NCBI RefSeq assembly: GCF_963678635.1
Contig: NW_026971656.1
Coordinates: forward strand, 1-64,000
Source of the DNA: Symsagittifera roscoffensis
Lineage: Eukaryota > Xenacoelomorpha > Acoela > Convolutidae
DNA length: 64,000 nucleotides
Direction: 5' to 3'
Shown here piece after piece: positions 40,601-50,608 of this stretch. A program made the position numbers and the translations under genes. The notes beneath the pieces are model-generated. The model made no database searches, was not told the origin of the DNA, and saw only the letters and a program-made list of their open reading frames with translations. How positions within the stretch are numbered: position 1 is the first letter of the stretch; every line of letters begins with the position of its first letter.

Positions 40601-43600
40601 AACAACCGAAACCAGAATTACCCGAACAATCGATCAAGGAATAACTCATATAATAGATCGAACTATAACAGACCAAACAATAATTACCAAAACAGATCGC
40701 GAAATAATTCACAAAATCGACACCCAAGTTATAATAATCGTTATAGAAATTATTCCCAATCACCACACCGGAATAATAATAACTATAATAATTCTAATAA
40801 TCGCCACAGAAGCAGTACACCTAAACATCAAAGACAAATCAATCAAGTACAAGCTAACCCGGAAACACCATCAGACCCCCCAGGTATTGATGACACAATA
40901 ACTGATACATTACAACTCAATCAAATAAACTGTACATCATCAGATTCAGAAAGTGATACTGAAAACACTCTTTCTATCAATATGATAAAAGTCGAAAATG
41001 ACTATGAATCTGTCATATATGAACAACCCTTTCCATCACATATATATGAAAATCAATCAGAATTTCTTCAAAATTATTACACTACACCCATAAATTCCAC
41101 ACCAACAACGCAAGAAACAAATGCAAAAAATACTACAGAACAACCCAATCAAAATGTCAAAACAAAATGCTTGAATACAAACCACATCTACCAAAATATA
41201 CAAAAAGAACAACCCAAAGAAAAAATCTGGACAATACCATTTCTCTTAGAAAGCCCAAGAAATAAAGAATTTCAACCACCAGACCTTGAAATAGATTTTT
41301 TAATTGATTCAGGAGCAGAATCAAACATAATAAACATCCCCACATGGAATGAAATAAAAACTTTACATCCAAAGCTAACACCTCTTGAAACCTCCAGCAA
41401 ACTAGCAACAGCACAAGGATCAACATTGATAAACTACGGAAAAATCCAATTATTTCTCCTCCCTACCAGAACAATGGAGCAAAGTAAAATTCTAAACAAG
41501 CCATTTAAACAAATATTCCATATCACTGATATTAAATATAATATCATTGGAATACCATTTATTTCGAAGTATATACCAACAATTAACATCCTAAATAGTA
41601 AAATATTAATCAAAGATAAATATACAAAAACAAAAGAAACATCCCTAACATTTTTTCAAAGATTAAACAAACAACCACCATTCTTTTCAAAATTTTATCC
41701 AATATATAACCAACAAAGAAAACACCTGAAACCACTATCAGGAAACATATATAATTTTTCAATCAAACAAGTTCACCAATATGATAAAGAACAAAACAAA
41801 CAAAAATTTTATATGTCAGATTTTGAATTCAAACCTATTCATAAATTTTTCAAAATCACAATCTCATCAATAAAATATTTGAAAAATTCGAATTCAGATA
41901 TTATTTCCTTACATGTCTATAACAACACACCTTACCAAGTAACATTACCTTTAGGACTTTTAGGATATTGTGAAACCAACGCTACAATATCACCAATACA
42001 CGAAAAAGCCTATCGCGTAAATAATATACTCCAATTACTAGATATTTGCCAATCTACAATTCTTAATGAAGAATTATCTATAAATAATATAATAAGTAAC
42101 GAAAACAGAAATACGGATTATTTCACAAAAACTCCATATTTCAACCCTACATTCAACATCAGTAACTACACAGAGGACCAACAAAAATTTTTAACAATGT
42201 TTAATTTCCAACATTCACAAATAACACAAGACGAATTCGAAAAGTTAGCCAAACAGCTAATTAAATATTCATCAGTCTATGCAACATCAAAATTCGATGT
42301 TGGCAAAATCAGTTCATCACTACATCTCCCATTAAAACCAGACGCAGTTTTCAAAAAACAGAGAGCAAGTAAAGTACCAATTCACTTACATGATAAAATA
42401 AACAGATTACTCGATATTTTAGAACAGTACAATATTATATCACCAGTTAATAAAGAAGAACAACCAAAAGGAAACACATTCATCAACCCCGTTATCATTC
42501 TAGCTAAAGGAGAATCATTAAAAATCGTTCTCGATGCTAGATACCTCAATTCACTTATAGATGAATCAAAATGTAATTGGCCCATTGAACCAATACAAGT
42601 TATTTTAACAAAAATAAACGGCAAATACTTTACAACCGCCGATATGAATAGTGCATACAATCAAATGCCACTAGATGAACAATCACGACGTTTAACACAA
42701 TTTGTTATCGGAAACCAACAATACGAATTTAACCGCTTATTCTATGGAATATCCATAGGACCAGCAGCATTTTCAGCTTTTATGAGCAAAATTTTTAGAC
42801 CACTGATACTCAAGAAAAACGCAATCACCTATTTAGACGATGTTTTTATGCAATCACAAACAAAAGACGAAATGTTCAAAGTTTTAGAAAAATATCATCA
42901 AATACTTCAGAACGAAAATCTGAAGGCCGCCCCCGATAAATCACACTTCTTTCTGACAAGAGTTAAATTCTTAGGACATAACATAGAAAGAAAAACAATC
43001 ACTCCACTGAAATCACGCATTGACGCTATTCAAAAACTTCAACCACCAACAAATAAAAAGAAAATCCAAGAATTCCTTGGAATGTTAAACTTTTTAAGTA
43101 AATATGTTTATAAAATGCAATTATATCTACGACCATTTTACAACATCCTTAGACAACAAAATAATTTTGAATGGAATACAGAACATCAAGCACGATTCGA
43201 AGAAATAAAGAAACTTTTAACTGAACAAATTTCAAACACAATTCCAGACCCTGATCAACCATTTTATGCAATGTGCGATGCTTCGAACTTTGGCATCGGC
43301 GCAGCACTATTACAATCACATAATGGTACAAATAAAATGAACCTCATATCAGCAAATTCTCGATTATTCACTCAAGCAGAGCTACGACTCTCAACTCTAA
43401 TGAGAGAATGTACAGCCATAATATATACACTGACAGAATATGAATTTCTGATACTTGGATCAAAACATCCAACAGTTTTATTCACAGACCACAAACCAAT
43501 CATTTTTCTTTTCACACAGAAATCTAACCCAAACCACCGAGTTTACAGATTTCAACTAATTCTAATGAAATTTCCAAACTTACATATAGTTTGGACTGCA

Positions 43601-45844
43601 GGAAAAAATCTTGCATTACCAGACACCTTAAGTCGAAATACACCACCTGAATTACTTACACGAAAAACAACAGTTGAAATACCCAAAAACATAAAATTCT
43701 ACCTTGCAGAAAACGAAACATCACCCCGATTAGAATGCAAATATGCAGTTAAAACTGATATTGAACAATCACAAATAAATAATTTACAACATTTCCCACT
43801 TTATTTAGATTGTCAAAATAATCATTATGAAGTTGATTTACTTGGAACATCAACCTTCAAACCAATCCCATATTCTCAATGGATAAAAAATAACACCCAA
43901 CAAAAACGAACAAAACAACACCCGCCTAAAAAAGACCATTTTCCACTAATTGAAAAAGAAGATTTAACTGATAAAATAAATTTATCAGGACCACAAACAA
44001 ATGATTCAAAATACACAATAAATCAAGTTTTTGACCTTCACGACCCACTTGATACAATACCCTTATCTAAATTCGAAATTGAAAACATTTTTCTCCCCCC
44101 AACAGAAACAATTACAATTTCAACACTGAAACAATATCAAAACCTTGACCCAGTAATTCGACAACTGAAATCATGGCACAAATATAAAACTAAACCTATC
44201 AAAGCAGATTCAACCATACTAGGCAACAAGACACTCCTCCGATATTTTCGCAAATTTAATTACACAACAATTAATGAAACTACAGACCTTTTAGAATACA
44301 ACTTAAACGAATCCATAATCCCCTGTCTTCCTTTAAGTATGATTCTCATCGCTTTTAATATTTCACATACACAAAATATTAAAGGACACTCTGGATCAGA
44401 AAAAACATATTCAAATTTTATACAAAATTTTTACTTCCCAAATGCACCAATTTGGATAAAAGTACTATGCAATGATTGTATAGTATGTCAACTGAATAAA
44501 CCTTACCCAAATCAAAAACAAATAGCACAAAAACAAGATTTTAAAGGACAAAGTTTGTACTTTAATCACCGTATCTCATTTGATACTAAAGGACCAATTT
44601 CACCCTCATCAGAAGGAAACTCCTACATTATGGTAATTGTTGACGCATTTACACATTATGTAGCACTTAACCCAGTACCACATTGTAACGCTTATTACGC
44701 TTACACAACACTCTATGAACACTGGATAGCAAAATTCGGACTACCAGAAATTTTAGTTACAGACAATGGTACAGAATTCATAAATAATGAAATAATAACA
44801 CTATGTCATTTATACAACATTAAACACAAACCACGTACATCTCATGCACCTTGGACAAACGGCTTAGTCGAAGGTATGAACCGTTCACTACAAGAATATC
44901 TTAGATGTATCATCAACGGAAATGATACAAAATATACCGAATGGTCAGCAGATGTAAAATTATTTCCCTTAGCATATAATTCACAAATTACGACAACTTT
45001 AGGAATGTCACCATACGAAATGGTTTTTAACCAAAAGCCACGCAAACCAATAATGTTTACAGCAAATTCTCATAAAAACGCACAAGGTTATTGTCAACCA
45101 AATAAAGACTCAATTTGTTATAACCTACCTTTACATACACACGATGAAGATCATTTTCATCACCCACAAATTCTTAAATTAGCCTCCGGTAAACACACCG
45201 AATGGATTCTAAATAGAGATAAAAAACACAATGAAATTTATCAAAAAATAACAAAAAAGTTATTACAAAGACAAAACATCAATGAACAAATCAATTCACG
45301 TTTTACACCAGCCTCCGATTTAAAAATTGGAACATTTGTTTTAATACCTAATTTTAATACTCAAAAAGGAATTTCTAAAAAATTACAACCCCTCCGAAAA
45401 GGACCCTACCAAATAATTGCAAAACCCACTGATGTCACATATAAAATTACCGACTCAGACAAAAAAGAAATCGTTCAACATCGAAACAACCTATTACCTT
45501 ATTACCCAAAAGAATACGCACTCCGCGAATTAACTCAATTATATTCTTTCACAGGATTAAAAATCATTCAAAACGAACCACATCTGAAAAACACAGAACA
45601 AAATGATAACCCCACCGAAAATCAAAACACAAAACCAACCGCCACCAAAAACAATACACAAAACCATAAAGAATCTCCAAAACCAAGAAAAAATAGAAAA
45701 ATGACCGAACAAATAATACCCCAAGAAGAAATAGACAAATCTGAACATAGAAAAACAACAAGACTCCGAAATCAACCACGTAAAAACTACAAAATGTTCA
45801 TCCCCCAATCTAAAATATTAAAAAAAGTAGAATTTAAAAAGTAA
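37622..45844 (+). CDS. gag-pol: Gag-Pol polyprotein of the retrovirus-like element
   Basis: 2740 residues in one frame, with no shift between gag and pol. Residues 1-600: N-terminal gag, Gln/Asn-rich after 400. About 625-800: retrotransposon-gag domain (AAQKWFSVLPLEIKSNWKRF). CCHC knuckle C842-C845-H850-C855, followed by an Asn/Ser/Arg/Tyr-rich tract (890-1075), a likely RNA-binding disordered region. Protease DSG at 1229-1231. RT about 1560-1790 with D1674 and YLDD at 1737-1740. RNase H from D1886. Integrase zinc finger H2249-H2256-C2286-C2289, core D2321, D2381, E2417 (35 residues between the last two), and a GPY module near 2593. All key residues are present. Without a gag-pol switch, Gag excess would have to come from processing or RNA-level control. 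Confidence 0.96.
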   Translation: MSSTHTSGDETPDDDEIFPFIIDADTDRGQHIFCQNLLVNLFEPGISPCKTEFPDVKIKRQIIDHYLKDICNITQQYGIYSIEFTSPNHNNRTYTIQTDDLDLEFSKVFSEYIKSIQYHNSQRANSIFTNEVFAIIYSYISILENEIPITNVSPTETSKHLKVRHEITLLSSYLNIIKENFTKDDVSQHTKHDLQKILAWFIIDYFTHNIDLIAQARKNFRPQNSNDDTAITEQSDYVWDPEWSHPAFISFPQSISSQAIGTISYIRDYVRVIPLTIDATPLNYNTFLPDTQNNSLNSTVIHNENLNGTRNLTQQDIQTPSHFINEEIVHTTTTQQSISPIRPNLTTPRNTNPSQTQVTLQSTVKPSVAPKYSHMDYQTYRPMTIPSKTRKTFTKNNFADHNYNYTHPSKTNYQPQRNFNQYTKPRNWDNPTAQYNSKNFQPNPPQDRSENYPFFQQNKNKKQTSYQMDYLSSDDDFLQPDIFAPNTQEYRRQGIQRTRTNHRNFSPQSIDAQHQQPIQQQNPINTQSFQPIQQQNPMTAHSYQASQMQNEIPLPYYLQQHEITRNQLSNFSQMPNAAESLQMTMNPYLMGGSSITSNKPLMVFTGTDPEYSVEDYLNAVTANLILNIGPEPINTPLHQNWIHRRTALIQTTLDGAAQKWFSVLPLEIKSNWKRFTQEFSKMFDSERNKQQQRVLCNEIRRLPNETIKQIAVRIETLVRKAYSLNTHDYKNTKMTEILMMTLTPQLRKIAIKKRASHPSSIREPDLDFRKLVDKLEQAEITMKLEETENLKLQYVNKIETTPTNINNIQESETDLVEKITEILNIYEKNPNFKGKPSFKKWCNYCRRYGHSISECRQKQQDSQNKPQKYKEPNKSFYQYMKKDQNLPNKNVYSNNSSGKPLPNNTSYTRNQSPYNSSYRGRSPERRNTQNSSQNHYNRPNSRNNYSRSNSNTQRFVSRSNSQSRNNYYPNNQSRNSSYNRNRNYSYNRNRSYSNNRNQNYPNNRSRNNSYNRSNYNRPNNNYQNRSRNNSQNRHPSYNNRYRNYSQSPHRNNNNYNNSNNRHRSSTPKHQRQINQVQANPETPSDPPGIDDTITDTLQLNQINCTSSDSESDTENTLSINMIKVENDYESVIYEQPFPSHIYENQSEFLQNYYTTPINSTPTTQETNAKNTTEQPNQNVKTKCLNTNHIYQNIQKEQPKEKIWTIPFLLESPRNKEFQPPDLEIDFLIDSGAESNIINIPTWNEIKTLHPKLTPLETSSKLATAQGSTLINYGKIQLFLLPTRTMEQSKILNKPFKQIFHITDIKYNIIGIPFISKYIPTINILNSKILIKDKYTKTKETSLTFFQRLNKQPPFFSKFYPIYNQQRKHLKPLSGNIYNFSIKQVHQYDKEQNKQKFYMSDFEFKPIHKFFKITISSIKYLKNSNSDIISLHVYNNTPYQVTLPLGLLGYCETNATISPIHEKAYRVNNILQLLDICQSTILNEELSINNIISNENRNTDYFTKTPYFNPTFNISNYTEDQQKFLTMFNFQHSQITQDEFEKLAKQLIKYSSVYATSKFDVGKISSSLHLPLKPDAVFKKQRASKVPIHLHDKINRLLDILEQYNIISPVNKEEQPKGNTFINPVIILAKGESLKIVLDARYLNSLIDESKCNWPIEPIQVILTKINGKYFTTADMNSAYNQMPLDEQSRRLTQFVIGNQQYEFNRLFYGISIGPAAFSAFMSKIFRPLILKKNAITYLDDVFMQSQTKDEMFKVLEKYHQILQNENLKAAPDKSHFFLTRVKFLGHNIERKTITPLKSRIDAIQKLQPPTNKKKIQEFLGMLNFLSKYVYKMQLYLRPFYNILRQQNNFEWNTEHQARFEEIKKLLTEQISNTIPDPDQPFYAMCDASNFGIGAALLQSHNGTNKMNLISANSRLFTQAELRLSTLMRECTAIIYTLTEYEFLILGSKHPTVLFTDHKPIIFLFTQKSNPNHRVYRFQLILMKFPNLHIVWTAGKNLALPDTLSRNTPPELLTRKTTVEIPKNIKFYLAENETSPRLECKYAVKTDIEQSQINNLQHFPLYLDCQNNHYEVDLLGTSTFKPIPYSQWIKNNTQQKRTKQHPPKKDHFPLIEKEDLTDKINLSGPQTNDSKYTINQVFDLHDPLDTIPLSKFEIENIFLPPTETITISTLKQYQNLDPVIRQLKSWHKYKTKPIKADSTILGNKTLLRYFRKFNYTTINETTDLLEYNLNESIIPCLPLSMILIAFNISHTQNIKGHSGSEKTYSNFIQNFYFPNAPIWIKVLCNDCIVCQLNKPYPNQKQIAQKQDFKGQSLYFNHRISFDTKGPISPSSEGNSYIMVIVDAFTHYVALNPVPHCNAYYAYTTLYEHWIAKFGLPEILVTDNGTEFINNEIITLCHLYNIKHKPRTSHAPWTNGLVEGMNRSLQEYLRCIINGNDTKYTEWSADVKLFPLAYNSQITTTLGMSPYEMVFNQKPRKPIMFTANSHKNAQGYCQPNKDSICYNLPLHTHDEDHFHHPQILKLASGKHTEWILNRDKKHNEIYQKITKKLLQRQNINEQINSRFTPASDLKIGTFVLIPNFNTQKGISKKLQPLRKGPYQIIAKPTDVTYKITDSDKKEIVQHRNNLLPYYPKEYALRELTQLYSFTGLKIIQNEPHLKNTEQNDNPTENQNTKPTATKNNTQNHKESPKPRKNRKMTEQIIPQEEIDKSEHRKTTRLRNQPRKNYKMFIPQSKILKKVEFKK

Positions 45845-46444
45845 TTTTAAGATTTTATACTTCACAATCTTGAAACCTCCGTAACATTTTTCATTTCAAT
45901 TTTTCAAAATAACATGCTCACAAGTACGCAATAATTCTAGTTCAAAATAGACCAATAGGATTCATCCAATCCGCCACTTTCTCTAACTCAAACTAAGATC
46001 AATTAGACGAATAATCTAGAACTCCAGGCACATCTCTAACTATAACTTTACAACCTCCAGGTCAAAAATAAGCAAACCACTCCAACTTGACAACTAAAAT
46101 AAATATCACCATAATACCGTACCCCTCCCTTATCTAATAACCCAAAGATCAACAATATTTCCCCAACTCAGACCACGAATACCCCCAAAACAAATTTGAT
46201 AACTTAGCCTAAAGTAACAAAATGAAGATTTTAATTAGCCTAAAGTATAAAAATCTCACCATACCCCGGATCATTTGACAAACAAAAATAAAGAAAAAGA
46301 CGACCTCCCAGTCACCATGAAAATTGCCCCCAACAATTTTTTACAAAACTCAACCCACTTGTCAAAAAACTAATAAATAATTCGACCACACTAGAAAATC
46401 GCCTCAAACAGCAAAAAATATTCGACCAAGAGATCATTTCTTAA
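45845..46444 (+). other. Non-coding spacer after pol
   Basis: 600 bases, A/C-rich with frequent stops in all plus frames and no repeat I can see. It could hold splice acceptors for downstream mRNAs, but none is strong. Confidence 0.6.
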
Positions 46445-46675
46445 ATGCTCTTCTCTCAAACAGTTGCTCAAATACTTATAAATTTTAAACATTTTTTTTC
46501 AATACTTGAAGCCTTTATAATATTTCTTTTTGATATACTTGAATATTTTCTAATAATCCTAATCATTTTTTGTAACATTTTTTTAATTTTCTACACAATA
46601 CTCGAACTATTCCTCCAACTTTCCAAAACCCTTGAATATATCCACAGGTACGATTTTAACAACTTGTCTAAATGA
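46445..46675 (+). CDS. Small hydrophobic membrane protein A
   Basis: 76 residues, of which about 19-62 are nearly continuous Ile/Leu/Phe (IIFLFDILEYFLIILIIF), enough for two membrane helices, followed by a short polar, slightly basic tail. No cleavable signal seen. The stop overlaps the start of the next ORF as ATGA (46672-46675), a geometry used for stop-restart translation. No family recognised; it resembles viral ion-channel or viroporin proteins in size and layout only. Confidence 0.6.
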   Translation: MLFSQTVAQILINFKHFFSILEAFIIFLFDILEYFLIILIIFCNIFLIFYTILELFLQLSKTLEYIHRYDFNNLSK

Positions 46676-46860
46676 TACGAACAATTTTCAGTAGAACTGA
46701 TATTTTTTTATTGTTTGTAATTTTCATAACATTTTTATCATCCCTCATTTTGACAATATGTAAATGTATAAAGAAAGCAATCATCACATTTGCCCTAGCA
46801 ACAATTTTTCTAATTATTTTTTTGGAAGAATATTATAATAAACATAAACCTTCCCACTAA
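46672..46860 (+). CDS. Small hydrophobic membrane protein B (helical hairpin)
   Basis: 62 residues with two hydrophobic helices (about 12-31 and 37-53) joined by a basic turn CKCIKK. This hairpin is typical of class II viroporins, but similarity is by architecture only. It begins 3 nt before the end of protein A's frame (ATGA). Together with A it forms a compact cassette between pol and the envelope-like gene. Ends at TAA 46858-46860, just before the ATG-less frame. Confidence 0.6.
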   Translation: MIRTIFSRTDIFLLFVIFITFLSSLILTICKCIKKAIITFALATIFLIIFLEEYYNKHKPSH

Positions 46861-46865
46861 AGTAA

Positions 46866-48002
46866 AAATTCAAAAATCCATCAAAAATTGCTACCCAACA
46901 GTCACAGAATCAGTCTTCACCGACATCATCCCAAGATAATCCAACACCACCTTCAACTACTCAAAATCCTCAAACATCTACACGAATTTCTTTTCAAGAC
47001 AATCCATACACTTTTGAAGAACGGCACGCTCGTTTATCTGAACCACTAGAACCAGTTCAACGACAAGCATCCCTAAGTGAACCAACATACAATCTTTACC
47101 CAACACTACCACAAGAACTAAGTAGAATACGAAACCTTAGTCAAAACCAAAACACAACAGAAATAAATAGACAAATTATACATCCTCGACGAAATAGAAA
47201 TTTTCAAACTCCCCGAGTTCATTTTGATATACCTCAATCCCCATCACAAACCACTCCAGAAAACACCACTGGTATCACACCAGAAACTCCTACACTTTTT
47301 TCACAACGAAGCACTTCAAGTCTACCTTCAGACTACTTAGGTTCAACACCAACATCTGAACAAGCACGAGAAAATCCTTTTAACCCCCCAAACCTAACAT
47401 CACGACTGCCATATTGGACTACACATTCATTTACACAAGGTGAACCAAATTTAGTCAATGACCCCATAGATATTTCTACGGATACAACAACATCCTCATC
47501 ACTACCAGAAACATTATCACTACCATCAACACCATCAATAAGCCAATTTTCACCACCACCCTTTAACTTAAATTTTCCAAATAATCTCGACGCCAGATAT
47601 CGAGAACAATCATCAATAAATATTCCTTTAAGACTAGATTGGAATACATTCACAGCACCTCCACCATTATTTGGACAACATCAAGAAAGTAACCGCCTTC
47701 ATAACTGGGCACTTAATAGATTACAATATCGCCAAGATATTCATAACGATATCCGTGATCACAATATTCAAATACTCCAACAAAACAGTTTACAATTAAA
47801 GTTTGAAATCACAGTTAAGTTAAATAACATTACCCAACATCCCTACCCATTAAATCCACCTAACATAACAGCTCAATCACTACCACCACCGTTTATAACT
47901 ACTGAAGTAATATATAAATACGACAGATACACCAAAAACACAATTGGTTACATTACATTTTACAATCCATACTCAGGATTATCATACACATGTATATTCT
48001 AA
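46866..48002 (+). CDS. 378-codon open frame with no ATG (Pro/Thr/Ser-rich protein)
   Basis: The frame is open from after TAA 46863-46865 to TAA 48000-48002 and I find no ATG codon in it. The product is protein-like: Ser/Thr/Pro/Gln-rich for about 240 residues (DNPYTFEERHARLSEP, TPRVHFDIPQSPSQ), then more ordered (LRLDWNTFTAPPPLFG; VIYKYDRYTKNTIGYITFY). It must start by splicing, at a non-AUG codon, or by another recoding route. CAG sites ending at 46901, 46907 and 46913 are all in the same phase and could be acceptors, though weak. Its end overlaps the envelope-like ATG (47990) by 13 nt. No domain, signal or membrane span recognised. Confidence 0.75.
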   Translation, partial: KFKNPSKIATQQSQNQSSPTSSQDNPTPPSTTQNPQTSTRISFQDNPYTFEERHARLSEPLEPVQRQASLSEPTYNLYPTLPQELSRIRNLSQNQNTTEINRQIIHPRRNRNFQTPRVHFDIPQSPSQTTPENTTGITPETPTLFSQRSTSSLPSDYLGSTPTSEQARENPFNPPNLTSRLPYWTTHSFTQGEPNLVNDPIDISTDTTTSSSLPETLSLPSTPSISQFSPPPFNLNFPNNLDARYREQSSINIPLRLDWNTFTAPPPLFGQHQESNRLHNWALNRLQYRQDIHNDIRDHNIQILQQNSLQLKFEITVKLNNITQHPYPLNPPNITAQSLPPPFITTEVIYKYDRYTKNTIGYITFYNPYSGLSYTCIF

Positions 48003-50608
48003 AATTATTAATTTTTCTCCAACTCCTTTTTCTAGTAACCTCAAATCAAAACATAAACCCTTCCCCTCGTACAGGACCACAAGATTTATTAGTAACACAT
48101 TACGATTGCGAAGAAAATGAACAAAAAACACTACACAAATATGCAATAAATCAAGTATCACAATGTGAAACAGAACCACAAGCTATAGAAACCACAGATA
48201 TAATAGCAACACTCTATTCAAAAGCCCGAGCAACAACAGTTACAGGTTATAAATTCACAGCGACATTTTCCGAAAAGAAAGTACATTGTTCACAAGTCTC
48301 CAACGGCAACAAAAACCGACTTGACCATGAATCATTCTATCAAAGTAATATAGAACGTCTTTTACATCTCAATCCCGACGATTGTAAAAATGAATTACTT
48401 AGACTAAACATCACACAAAATAAAAATTCCCAAAGAAAACTAGTTAATTTTCAAGTTTTTTCAGACTCTGTACATCAATCACAACTTGAAAGACACCAAG
48501 GACATATAAAACTAGACGAAAAGTACCCGTATAACGGCGCACACGGACGATTAACCTATGACCTACATGATAAACATTGGATACCACACATTGGTATAAA
48601 TAACCCATCAAACTGCAAAGCAGACACGAAAAATAAAGGATACCAAGAAATAATGTTTTTCGATTGGAAAATACAACTCGAAAAAATACAACTCACACGA
48701 GATTTATCTGATAATACAATGATCTATCAAGGAATCCGACTACCTTGTAAAAATGATCAAGGATATTGCGACCCTACAACAAGAACACAAGCAACAATTG
48801 TTTGGTTCCCCGAAGATACATGTACAACATTTCAAGTAGCAAAAATACACGCTCGTATGATAAAATTTCACGAAAAATTTTTTATACAATCAATTCCATA
48901 TGAACAAGTCCATCCATCACGCAAACTAAGTTCCGATTTTAGAAACATAGACAATATAGAAAATAAATTGACACGTTTTCAAATATATCAAGAAACAGAA
49001 CTTGCATGTAAATACAGGAATCCACTTCACAGAACACAATACTCTGAAATATTAGTTGAATACGAAAAAGGATTCGACATGACCACTGGAAAAGTAAAAA
49101 TCGACCCATATGCCACAGGTCATCCTCTAAACGAAGGAACATCCTATATACCAGTTAATTTTGAAAAAAGCAACGGACAACCTGGTGGACATCTAAAACC
49201 TTATGACACCAGAAGCACACGCTTACAAGAATTATCACTAATGAATACTACATATTTCGGTAATATCCACTATGATATTCATTTGGATATGAAACTAGAC
49301 TATACAATTAGCCGCATTTTTCAAGAAATGTCACTCTCCGAATTAGAAACACTACACCAACTATGCGAATTAGAACGAACACAAATATTACAATCACTTG
49401 CACTAGCAGTATTAAAAATACCCTACGCAGGATACTTATTATCAGGAAATAGATCAAATTTTTTAGACTATGAAGGAAACATCTTATGGTTTTATACTTG
49501 TACCAAAAAAGTATCACCACTATACGTTTTTGAAGATAAACGATGTTATAAAAGAATCCCTATCTTTTATAAGAATAAAGTACATTTCGTGGATAAACTT
49601 TCACGAAGAACCTATTTCTGGGATACCGCAGTCCCATGTGGATCAGAAAATAGCCACAATGTAGTACAACTAAACCCTGATGAAAATAAATATTATCTTC
49701 TCACTCCATATCCCACATTAATGCAATCACTCAAAAAATTTTCACCAGAAAGCATTCGCGCTATCGCTCGAAACCCAAATATAGACTTACAATCAATAGG
49801 AATCTATTCAAAATCAGATATTCAACATCACATTAGAACACAACAATTCCAAGAATTATTAACACAAATGGACACTATACAAAGACAATCAATAGACCAA
49901 AATTTACGCAAACTTGCAGAAACCGCAGGATTTGCCGATATCTACACCCAAGACTATAGCGGATATTTTAAAGACATTAAAGATTATATATATCTAAACG
50001 GCGAAAAATACCGTCCCCAAGATATATCACCAATTAACATTTTTAGCTTTGTTACACTCAAAAATGAGATCCTAGATTTTCTAGGATGGCCCTACTACAT
50101 CTTAGAAAAATTGACTATTTTATACGCAATGTTTAACTTTATTGGATTTCTTTTCTCACTCTTAAAAGGAATCTACAACACATGTGCTATACACACACAA
50201 GTAAACAGACAAGCAAGCGTAGCACGCATACTCTTTGCAGGATTTTTTGGAATCTTTTCTACATCTATAAACAAAATTCTTTTAGACGCACAAATAAAAG
50301 AATATAACACAAAAATAACAACACGACAAAATACATACGACGAAGAACATAACAATGTCGACACACAGCCAACGGCACCACAATTACCACCCCTACCAAA
50401 TAACCATCCACTATCCCTAGTCCCACGAAATTTTCGAAATTTAGCAATCACACATAATCCAAATTTTCGACTCAATACATCGCAAAGTCCCGTCCAACAT
50501 ATAATGACACATCAATCACAAGATGATAATACTTATGAACAAATTATTGAACAACCCCATACCACCGCTTTTCAGTCTCAAAATAATCATTTTTTTAGCC
50601 CACGATGA
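47990..50608 (+). CDS. env: Envelope-like glycoprotein
   Basis: 872 residues. Signal peptide at 1-18 (MYILKLLIFLQLLFLVTS). A Cys-containing ectodomain of about 690 residues with several N-x-S/T sites follows. Hydrophobic segments lie at about 709-730 (ILYAMFNFIGFLFSLL) and 745-765 (ILFAGFFGIFSTSI). The roughly 105-residue tail carries PTAP (794-797), as in ESCRT-I-recruiting late domains, and YEQI (849-852), a YxxI/L-type sorting signal. Position after pol and topology fit a fusion glycoprotein. The Cys pattern near residues 480-550 reminds me of the chuvirus-like glycoproteins captured by some insect elements, but I cannot align it. It should act on membranes in budding or entry. Its stop overlaps the next ATG (ATGA). 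Confidence 0.85.
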   Translation: MYILKLLIFLQLLFLVTSNQNINPSPRTGPQDLLVTHYDCEENEQKTLHKYAINQVSQCETEPQAIETTDIIATLYSKARATTVTGYKFTATFSEKKVHCSQVSNGNKNRLDHESFYQSNIERLLHLNPDDCKNELLRLNITQNKNSQRKLVNFQVFSDSVHQSQLERHQGHIKLDEKYPYNGAHGRLTYDLHDKHWIPHIGINNPSNCKADTKNKGYQEIMFFDWKIQLEKIQLTRDLSDNTMIYQGIRLPCKNDQGYCDPTTRTQATIVWFPEDTCTTFQVAKIHARMIKFHEKFFIQSIPYEQVHPSRKLSSDFRNIDNIENKLTRFQIYQETELACKYRNPLHRTQYSEILVEYEKGFDMTTGKVKIDPYATGHPLNEGTSYIPVNFEKSNGQPGGHLKPYDTRSTRLQELSLMNTTYFGNIHYDIHLDMKLDYTISRIFQEMSLSELETLHQLCELERTQILQSLALAVLKIPYAGYLLSGNRSNFLDYEGNILWFYTCTKKVSPLYVFEDKRCYKRIPIFYKNKVHFVDKLSRRTYFWDTAVPCGSENSHNVVQLNPDENKYYLLTPYPTLMQSLKKFSPESIRAIARNPNIDLQSIGIYSKSDIQHHIRTQQFQELLTQMDTIQRQSIDQNLRKLAETAGFADIYTQDYSGYFKDIKDYIYLNGEKYRPQDISPINIFSFVTLKNEILDFLGWPYYILEKLTILYAMFNFIGFLFSLLKGIYNTCAIHTQVNRQASVARILFAGFFGIFSTSINKILLDAQIKEYNTKITTRQNTYDEEHNNVDTQPTAPQLPPLPNNHPLSLVPRNFRNLAITHNPNFRLNTSQSPVQHIMTHQSQDDNTYEQIIEQPHTTAFQSQNNHFFSPR

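Noticed and set aside
38814..40901. Plus-strand ORFs of 112 and 203 codons overlapping gag (38814, 40290)
   Set aside because: Ile/Thr/His-biased translations of the A/C-rich Asn/Gln tracts in another frame.
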